Part shown: positions 1-4,082 of the stretch, in pieces
Numbering within the stretch: position 1 is the stretch's first letter
Layout: the number at the start of each line of letters is the position of its first letter
Source: Bacteroidales bacterium UBA4347
GTDB taxonomy: Bacteria > Bacteroidota > Bacteroidia > Bacteroidales > P3
Direction: 5' to 3'
Assembly: GCA_002394185.1 (NCBI GenBank)
Contig: DGTB01000188.1
Span: 1-5,136 of the forward strand
DNA length: 5,136 nucleotides
Translations under genes and position numbers: made by a program
Notes under the pieces: model-generated
Database searches by the model: none
What the model saw: only the letters and a program-made list of their open reading frames with translations
What the model was told of the DNA's origin: nothing

Positions 1-1056
1 GGTGTCCATGTCGGTGATGGGCAGGTTGACGCTGCCCGTGGTGCCGCCCACGGTGTAGTTCACCGTCAGGTAGCCGCTGTTGCCCATGCTGTCGATAAGC
101 TTGCCGGCGTAGTCCGCCGTGGTCGACGGCAGTTTGGCGGCGATGTCCTGCGTGGTGCGATGCGTACCGGTCTCCCACGGCTCGATGATGGGATAGGGGG
201 CCACCTCGGGCTTGAGCACCCAGTGGCCTATCTCCGCCACATGGGCGTCGGTGTGGTCGCCGAAGAGGAAGTAGGCCGCCATCTCGCGGTGCGTGTTGAG
301 GATGTGGCGGTAGAAGGGGAAGCGCGTCAGGAAGGCGTCCTTGTCGATGGCCAGCTGGTCGTTGTAGGCCGTGTAGGTGAGGTTGGCGCGCGAGCGGTAG
401 TAGTTGTACTCCGTCAGCTTTTGCACGTTGTTGGTGTGGGTGCCGCCGTAGACCGGCGAGCGGTAGTTGCCCACAGTCATGTCGCCGTACATCATGCACA
501 TGGCTATGCGCACGCCGTTGGCATCGACCGTCGTGGTGCCGCTGACGTTGCCCTGGTTGTAGCCCACGATGCCGGCGGCGTAGGTGCCGCCCACAACGGT
601 GGCGTAGCTGTAGCAGTTCACCACGCGCACGTTGCTGTTTGCGGCTATGGTACCCACCAGGCCACCCACGGTGGTGCCTGCCAACGACGAACTGCCGTCG
701 CTGCTCTGCACACCACAGTTGTAGATGCGCGCTCTGCCCGTGGCGGTTCCGCACACAGCACCTACATTGTTTCCCGAGGCAATGTGCACCTTGTCCAAAA
801 CGAGATTCTTCACCGTGCCACCGTTAACGGTGGTGAATAGCGGCTGCTTGAGGCCGCTGATAGTATGGTAGCCTCCGTCGAGGGTGCCCCTGAAGTTGGT
901 GAACGAAAAACCCTCAAAGTCCGAAGCGTCGATGTCGGCGTTCAGACGGTAGTTGCCGTAGGCAGAGGTAATATCAGAAAGACTGGTGACAAGCGTCTGT
1001 GCGCCGACCGAAACGGCTGAAGCACTGAGCAGTACGAGCAGGAGCAGCCGTTTCAT
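1..1056 (-). CDS. Secreted GLUG-repeat surface protein, N-terminal part (C-terminus beyond window)
   Basis: The reading frame is open from the ATG at 1056-1054 to the left edge (352 codons), so the protein is incomplete. Residues 1-20 form a classical signal peptide (MKRLLLLVLL, then a small-residue cleavage region ending VGAQ), so it is exported. Residues about 55-170 are a GLUG-type beta repeat region: FRGTLDGGYHTISGL at 56-69, GGTVKNLVLDKV near 79-90, GGLVG at 131-135, NCYSYATVVGG near 147-157 and AGIVG at 161-165. GLUG repeats are known from large adhesin-like surface proteins that form beta-solenoids. Residues 215-352 no longer show GLUG motifs and contain an aromatic stretch (FLTRFPFYRHILN, 242-254; EIGHWVLKPE, 275-284). 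From memory this resembles a segment seen in large Prevotella surface proteins, but that is unverified. An in-frame ATG lies 28 codons upstream at 1140. I prefer 1056 because the signal peptide starts there. The substrate or ligand cannot be told from sequence. Confidence 0.82.
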   Translation of the reverse strand, partial: MKRLLLLVLLSASAVSVGAQTLVTSLSDITSAYGNYRLNADIDASDFEGFSFTNFRGTLDGGYHTISGLKQPLFTTVNGGTVKNLVLDKVHIASGNNVGAVCGTATGRARIYNCGVQSSDGSSSLAGTTVGGLVGTIAANSNVRVVNCYSYATVVGGTYAAGIVGYNQGNVSGTTTVDANGVRIAMCMMYGDMTVGNYRSPVYGGTHTNNVQKLTEYNYYRSRANLTYTAYNDQLAIDKDAFLTRFPFYRHILNTHREMAAYFLFGDHTDAHVAEIGHWVLKPEVAPYPIIEPWETGTHRTTQDIAAKLPSTTADYAGKLIDSMGNSGYLTVNYTVGGTTGSVNLPITDMDT

Positions 1057-1140
1057 TCCCTCCAACCCATCAAAAAACAACAGGACGCGGTCCATACCCC
1101 TTCGTCCCTGAATTTGATTCAACATTCTGTTGGTAGTCAT
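1057..1140 (-). other. In-frame 28-codon upstream extension or leader of the GLUG gene
   Basis: Reading backwards from 1056 the frame stays open to another ATG at 1140-1138, which is preceded by an A-rich stretch (AAAATAAAT), the usual Bacteroidetes start context. The added peptide would begin MTTNRMLNQIQGRRG and lead straight into the signal peptide. The ATG at 1056 is preceded by GGAGGGA, which sits almost against the start codon and so is poorly spaced. The extension uses AGA, AGG, CGA and TTG codons that are uncommon in the gene body, which argues that it is untranslated leader. A long n-region ahead of the signal peptide remains possible. Confidence 0.35.
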
Positions 1141-1255
1141 ATTTATTTTCGTTTTTTATCATTATTTGTATTTAAAAACATCACATTCGTCACATCCCGC
1201 ATAGCCCATTGAGTACTATCCAAATACGTAATACTGCAAAAAATATCTCAAAATG

Positions 1256-1287
1256 CAAAAATAAAAAAAAAAAATGGAAGCAGCCAA
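1256..1287 (-). promoter_or_regulatory. Bacteroidetes-type -33/-7 promoter for the GLUG gene
   Basis: On the minus strand TTTG (1287-1284) is followed after exactly 20 bases by TATTTTTG (1263-1256). This fits the known Bacteroides primary sigma consensus TTTG-N19-21-TAnnTTTG. Transcription would start near 1250, leaving a leader of roughly 190 bases before the ATG at 1056, or about 110 before the ATG at 1140. A second, imperfect element (TATTTTTTG, one base too long) lies at 1245-1237 without a well-placed TTTG. The low complexity of the region makes chance matches easier. Confidence 0.6.
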
Positions 1288-1359
1288 ACAAATTAATTTT
1301 TTTTAAAACAATACATCCCTCCCCCCCCCACTCGCTCCCAACCACTCCACACCGTCCCT

Positions 1360-1403
1360 TCTCATATTGTTCGCATATTGTTCTCATATTGTTTTCATAT
1401 AAA
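1360..1403. repeat. 11-base tandem repeat (TCTCATATTGT), about 3.5 copies
   Basis: The copies are TCTCATATTGT (1360-1370), TCGCATATTGT (1371-1381), TCTCATATTGT (1382-1392) and a decayed TTTCATATAAA (1393-1403). The period of 11 bases is close to one helical turn, so a bound protein would meet each copy on the same DNA face. Candidate operator array for one or both divergent units; its role is an inference. Confidence 0.85.
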
Positions 1404-1425
1404 CGATATAAGAACAATATAAGAA
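1381..1425. repeat. Inverted copy of the 11-base repeat; possible hairpin
   Basis: AACAATATAAGAA (1413-1425) is the reverse complement of TTCTCATATTGTT (1381-1393) at 12 of 13 positions, leaving a 19-base spacer. The same arm can also pair with the earlier copies, for example 1359-1372, where GAACAATATAAGAA (1412-1425) matches at 13 of 14 positions. If transcribed, the RNA could therefore form several mutually exclusive hairpins. Pairing is fully compatible on the minus-strand RNA through a G-U pair, and has one A-C mismatch on the plus-strand RNA. Confidence 0.6.
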
Positions 1426-1432
1426 ATGTCGA

Positions 1433-1454
1433 ATTTGGTACCTATTTGGTACCT
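1433..1454. repeat. Perfect 11-base tandem duplication ATTTGGTACCT
   Basis: ATTTGGTACCT occurs at 1433-1443 and again, identically and without spacer, at 1444-1454. Each copy carries the palindrome GGTACC. This is a different sequence from the 1360-1403 array but has the same 11-base period. It lies about 105 bases upstream of the operon's first start codon. It could be a dimeric binding site or a recent slippage product. Confidence 0.85.
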
Positions 1455-1513
1455 GTTGCCCCCCCAATTTTTTTTTCAACTCCATACAAGTTTCCACTCC
1501 TTGCGGATACATA

Positions 1514-1534
1514 TATCAAATATCAGATATCAAA
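1514..1534. repeat. 7-base triplet repeat TATCARA
   Basis: TATCAAA (1514-1520), TATCAGA (1521-1527) and TATCAAA (1528-1534) sit directly end to end, 23 bases before the ATG at 1558. This places them in the leader or core promoter of the operon. The A-rich stretch that follows (AAAACATAATAAAAAG) is a typical Bacteroidetes translation start region without a Shine-Dalgarno site. Confidence 0.7.
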
Positions 1535-1557
1535 AACATAATAAAAAGATTTCAATC

Positions 1558-1968
1558 ATGCACAAACACATCGTCCTCCTCTTCCTCCTCCCCCTCCTCG
1601 CCGGCTCACTCTCCGCCCAAACCCCACCCAACAAACGAGACAGGAAAAAAAACCTCGTCGTCAAAGAATGGAACACCAAGGCCGGCGCCAAAACACCCTA
1701 TCTCGACAACATGGTCACCTACGACCATCTCGGACGCAAAATCGAAGAAATCGAGTACGCCTCCTATGGTCAAAAGAAACGCACCGTCTACGAGTACGAT
1801 GGCGACAACACCAAGTGTTCCCGCCAGGTGGAGTACGACGACAAAAACCACATCACACGCATCAAGAAATTCGAATACAACGACGACGGCACCCGTAGCA
1901 AGCAGTACAACTACAAACCCAACGGAAAACTCGAAAGCACCAAGAACTTCGAGTACTCTTACAAATGA
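1558..1968 (+). CDS. Small secreted YD-like tyrosine-repeat protein, first gene of the VTC operon
   Basis: This is a 136-residue protein. Residues 1-20 are a signal peptide (hydrophobic IVLLFLLPLLAG, then SLSA before QTPP), so the product is exported to the periplasm or beyond; there is no lipobox cysteine. Residues about 50-135 carry a Tyr-rich pattern with steps of 12-14 residues (Tyr at 55, 67, 80, 93, 107, 119, 133). Examples are YDHLGRK, YEYDGDN, VEYDDKNH, FEYNDDGT and YNYKPNGK. This resembles the YD/RHS-type beta strands common in secreted Bacteroidales proteins. The frame is open back to an ATG at 1426, but that start would bury the signal peptide behind 44 residues of low-complexity leader, so 1558 is chosen. 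The stop overlaps the next start by four bases (ATGA), indicating translational coupling to the VTC gene. Leu codons are mostly CTC here, unlike the CTG-rich genes downstream. I do not recognise a specific family; a binding or scaffold role is only a guess. Confidence 0.82.
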   Translation: MHKHIVLLFLLPLLAGSLSAQTPPNKRDRKKNLVVKEWNTKAGAKTPYLDNMVTYDHLGRKIEEIEYASYGQKKRTVYEYDGDNTKCSRQVEYDDKNHITRIKKFEYNDDGTRSKQYNYKPNGKLESTKNFEYSYK

Positions 1969-2720
1969 TGAGTATCCTGGAACAAATGGAGCCCATCGGG
2001 CTCGAGGACATGAAGGCCGTGCGACTGATGAACCGCATCGACCAGAAGTTTATGGCCCCCGCAGCAATGCTGGAGGGCCTCCTGCAACGCATTGCCTCCG
2101 GCTACTACGTCCAGCTCATCGACGACAACCCCCTCGCCCCCTACCACACGCTATACTTCGACACTGACAACCTGGCCATGTACACCATGCACCACAACCA
2201 GAAACTCAACCGCCAGAAGCTTCGCGTGCGACGCTACCGCTCCACAGACACCACCTTCTTCGAAATCAAGAACAAGGACAACAAGAAGAAAACCCGCAAG
2301 GTGAGGATTGCCGTGAGCCCTCAAAGCTTCAACTCCGTGCTCACCGTGCCTGAGGTGAGGGAATTTGTCGACCGCAACACCCCCTGGCCTGTGCCCCAAC
2401 TGCACGAATGCCTGGAGAACCGTTTCGAACGCATCACCCTGGTGGACAAAGGCATGAGCGAACGTGTCACCATCGACCGCGGCATCCGTTTCCACAACCG
2501 CGCTACCGGGCTGGATGCCGACATTTCGCCACTGCTCGTAATCGAGGTAAAGCACGAAGTGGGTGCCCCCACGAGCGACATTGAGCGAGCCCTGCACGAC
2601 CTCCACATACTGCCCCGCAGAATGAGCAAATACTGCATCGGAACCGCTCTCACCGACCCCCTGGCAAAGAAAAACCGATTCAAGGAGAAATTGTTATACA
2701 TAAATAAAATCATATCATGA
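1965..2720 (+). CDS. VTC-domain protein, probable polyphosphate polymerase
   Basis: A 251-residue soluble protein of the VTC branch of the CYTH/triphosphate-tunnel superfamily. In yeast Vtc4 this domain makes inorganic polyphosphate from ATP inside a tunnel lined with basic residues plus a metal-binding glutamate. Matching landmarks, in order, are RIDQKF (24-29, Lys28), TLYFDT (62-67), KLRVRRY (85-91, Arg87, Arg89, Arg90), FFEIKNK (98-104, Glu100, Lys102), NRFERI (152-157), VTIDRGI (168-174), LVIEVKHE (191-198, Glu194, Lys196) and RRMSKYCIG (218-226, Lys222). The alternation of charged residues on predicted strands fits a tunnel fold, and the length suits a stand-alone bacterial VTC domain. 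No signal peptide or membrane segment is seen, so it is cytosolic. Starts at 1965 (overlapping the upstream stop as ATGA) or 1968 are both possible. Its last four bases overlap the DUF4956 start. Polymerase activity is inferred from the family; related CYTH proteins can instead be triphosphatases. Confidence 0.88.
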   Translation: MMSILEQMEPIGLEDMKAVRLMNRIDQKFMAPAAMLEGLLQRIASGYYVQLIDDNPLAPYHTLYFDTDNLAMYTMHHNQKLNRQKLRVRRYRSTDTTFFEIKNKDNKKKTRKVRIAVSPQSFNSVLTVPEVREFVDRNTPWPVPQLHECLENRFERITLVDKGMSERVTIDRGIRFHNRATGLDADISPLLVIEVKHEVGAPTSDIERALHDLHILPRRMSKYCIGTALTDPLAKKNRFKEKLLYINKIIS

Positions 2721-3433
2721 AATTGCTGCAATTAGATTTCGACCCCTCCATCGCCGCCGAATTCGGCGACATCGGCGACCAAAGCATCGACCTGCTGGGT
2801 GTCCCCGTTTTCGACGGCCCCAGCCTGTGGACTTTCCTCATCCGCTTCGCCTTCAACCTGCTGGTGTGCTGGGTGATAACGCACTTCCTCTACTACAAGA
2901 AGAGCCACCGGCGGGACTATTACTTCACATATATGCTCTTTTCGGCCACCATCTTCCTGATTCTGTACCAGCTGCAAAGCCTGCAGATGGAAATGACGTT
3001 GGCTCTGGGCCTCTTCGCCATCTTCAGCATGATACGCTACCGCACGGAGCAGCTGCCGATACGCGAGATGACGTACCTCTTCGTCCTCATCGGCCTGAGC
3101 ATCATCAATGGCTCGGGACTGACGTCGAGCTACACGGCGTTCGTGGTCACCAATGTGCTGGTGGTGCTGCTGATATGGCTGTTGGAAAGCCTGGGATTCA
3201 GCAAGAGGCAGGCCAACAAGATTATCACCTATGAGAAGATCGACCTCATTCGGCCCGACCGCCGCGAGGAACTGCTGGCCGACCTCCGCGAGCGCACGGG
3301 ACTGGACATCGTAAAGGTGCAGGTGGGAAGCATCAACTTCCTCAAAGACACCGCCTTCCTGAAGGTCACCTACATCCCCGACGACCCGGAGCCCAACGAC
3401 ATAGACATGATAACAAAGTTCAAGAACAAATAA
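2717..3433 (+). CDS. DUF4956 multi-pass membrane protein, partner of the VTC protein
   Basis: A 238-residue integral membrane protein recognised as DUF4956. Its hallmark is the stretch around GLFAIFSMIRYRT (98-110) followed by the REMTYLFVLIGLS segment (116-128) and NGSG (131-134). Hydrophobic segments lie at about 37-58, 67-87, 93-106 (short), 118-132 and 138-156. A soluble C-terminal domain of about 80 residues follows (YEKIDLIRPDRREELLADL and onward). Arg107, Arg109 and Arg116 sit at the membrane edge between segments. DUF4956 genes are known neighbours of VTC-domain genes in bacteria; a role in anchoring the polymerase or moving polyphosphate is inferred by analogy with the membrane subunits of the yeast VTC complex. 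The start codon overlaps the VTC stop (ATGA), and the last codons of the VTC gene become AT-rich, providing an unstructured start site. The gene ends just before a terminator, so it closes the operon. Confidence 0.88.
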   Translation: MKLLQLDFDPSIAAEFGDIGDQSIDLLGVPVFDGPSLWTFLIRFAFNLLVCWVITHFLYYKKSHRRDYYFTYMLFSATIFLILYQLQSLQMEMTLALGLFAIFSMIRYRTEQLPIREMTYLFVLIGLSIINGSGLTSSYTAFVVTNVLVVLLIWLLESLGFSKRQANKIITYEKIDLIRPDRREELLADLRERTGLDIVKVQVGSINFLKDTAFLKVTYIPDDPEPNDIDMITKFKNK

Positions 3434-3442
3434 CCCCTTTGT

Positions 3443-3485
3443 GCCCCTCCCAAAACGGAGGGGCTTCCCATTTCAATTTTTTTTT
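3443..3485 (+). terminator. Hairpin with downstream T9 run ending the VTC operon
   Basis: GCCCCTCC (3443-3450) pairs perfectly with GGAGGGGC (3457-3464) around a six-base CAAAAC loop, nine bases after the DUF4956 stop. A T9 run follows at 3477-3485. The 12-base gap between stem and T run is longer than in a textbook intrinsic terminator, so termination may be partial, and the T run may also belong to the next promoter. Confidence 0.7.
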
Positions 3486-3486
3486 G

Positions 3487-3494
3487 TATATTTG
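3487..3494 (+). promoter_or_regulatory. Bacteroidetes -7 element TATATTTG upstream of the lipoprotein
   Basis: TATATTTG is an exact match to TAnnTTTG and is followed by CA, a common context. Transcription would begin near 3500, giving a leader of only about ten bases before the ATG at 3510. No TTTG is found 19-21 bases upstream, where the terminator stem and T run lie instead, so the -33 box is absent or poor. Confidence 0.6.
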
Positions 3495-3509
3495 CAGTTT
3501 CAAAAAACG

Positions 3510-4055
3510 ATGAAGATTATGAAGAAGTATCTGATATTCACGCTGACAGCCATCGCCCTGAGCGCCTGCACGGGCACGACGACTCGCGAATTCCGCACGC
3601 TGGACAAGAAGCTTGTGGCTTCGTGCACCTACGAGGGCACCGACAGCCTGCACGCCCAGTGGCAGTTCACCGACCCGCAGGTGAAGGACTGCGACTCGCT
3701 GCGCGTGGTGGAGATGGGCACGGACGGACATCCCAACACCGTGTGCTTCTACATGGGCGGCAAGGAGCTGTGGCGCCAGTACTACAGCGACATGCAGCTG
3801 CGCAGCGAGGGTGAGATGATGGGCGGCCAGCGCGAAGGACGCTGGGTGTACTTCTTCCCCAACGGGCTGCCGCAATGCGAAGCCACCTTTGTGAACGGCA
3901 AGGAGGAGGGTGTGTACAAGGTGTACCGCGAGAACGGAGTGCCGTACTACGTGGGCCAGTACCACGAGGGTCAGCGCACAGGCACGTGGGAGATCTACGC
4001 CTCCGACGGCACACTGGAAACGACGCAAACTTTTGACGGCGATTCCAAGAGTTAA
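3510..4055 (+). CDS. MORN_2-repeat outer-membrane-type lipoprotein (YwqK-like)
   Basis: A 181-residue protein beginning MKIMKKYLIF with a lipoprotein signal ending in lipobox LSAC; Cys20 would carry the lipid, so it is membrane-anchored on the periplasmic or outer side. Residues about 24-95 form a less conserved N-terminal region. Three MORN_2 (YwqK-type) repeats with a 24-residue step follow: GEMMGGQREGRWVYFFPNG (101-119), ATFVNGKEEGVYKVYRENG (125-143) and GQYHEGQRTGTWEIYASDG (149-167). Each ends in an aromatic pair region and an Asn/Asp-Gly turn. Database names often call such proteins YwqK family antitoxins, but lipoproteins of this type in Bacteroidales have no shown antitoxin role. The frame is open back to a GTG at 3441, but that codon lies in the terminator region and upstream of the promoter, so it is excluded. 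ATG 3519 is an alternative start that keeps the lipobox. Its own promoter lies just upstream; it may be cotranscribed with the CCA gene 27 bases downstream. Function unknown. Confidence 0.86.
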   Translation: MKIMKKYLIFTLTAIALSACTGTTTREFRTLDKKLVASCTYEGTDSLHAQWQFTDPQVKDCDSLRVVEMGTDGHPNTVCFYMGGKELWRQYYSDMQLRSEGEMMGGQREGRWVYFFPNGLPQCEATFVNGKEEGVYKVYRENGVPYYVGQYHEGQRTGTWEIYASDGTLETTQTFDGDSKS

Positions 4056-4077
4056 AGAAGTTAGAGAAGTTAAAGAT
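4051..4077 (+). repeat. Three 9-base tandem units giving in-frame repeated stops
   Basis: GTTAAAGAA (4051-4059), GTTAGAGAA (4060-4068) and GTTAAAGAT (4069-4077) lie end to end. The first unit contains the lipoprotein stop codon, and because the unit is three codons long each copy gives another stop in the same frame (TAA, TAG, TAA). The array fills nearly the whole gap before the CCA gene, whose ATG follows six bases later. Confidence 0.8.
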
Positions 4078-4082
4078 TATTG

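Larger units (their letters stand above)
1141..1557. other. Divergent intergenic region, AT-rich, with homopolymers and short repeats
   Basis: This region separates two divergent transcription units and I see no convincing gene in it. It contains A11 (1263-1273), T9 (1296-1304), C9 (1321-1329), C7 (1459-1465) and T9 (1468-1476), plus three separate tandem-repeat families listed individually. Open frames crossing it translate to low-complexity Lys, Pro and Phe strings dictated by the homopolymers. The minus-strand promoter for the GLUG gene lies inside it. I found no exact TAnnTTTG match on the plus strand, so the promoter of the downstream operon is not located. Composition differs sharply from the GC-rich genes on either side. 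Confidence 0.8.

Noticed and set aside
160..840. Plus-strand open frame of 226 codons
   Set aside because: It is antisense to the GLUG gene and translates to Val/His/Ala-rich low-complexity sequence without motifs; the minus strand has a signal peptide and GLUG repeats.
1360..1454. CRISPR-like array
   Set aside because: Units are only 11 bases and adjoin directly without spacers, so they are tandem repeats, not CRISPR.
1209..1541. Plus-strand open frame in the intergenic region
   Set aside because: Its composition simply follows the A, T and C runs, it lacks any domain, and it crosses the repeat arrays.
1426..1557. Earlier ATG for the YD-like protein
   Set aside because: It would put 44 low-complexity residues before a complete signal peptide; the ATG at 1558 has an A-rich start context and a normal signal peptide.
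1141..1557. tRNA, riboswitch or insertion-sequence remnant
   Set aside because: No cloverleaf, no conserved riboswitch core that I can recognise, and no transposase fragment or target-site duplication pattern was visible.
3441..3509. GTG start extending the lipoprotein by 23 codons
   Set aside because: It would translate through the terminator hairpin and the -7 element and place the lipobox too far from the N-terminus.
3420..4028. Minus-strand open frame of 202 codons
   Set aside because: It is antisense to the MORN_2 lipoprotein and rich in Ala, His, Val and Leu, with no recognisable domain.
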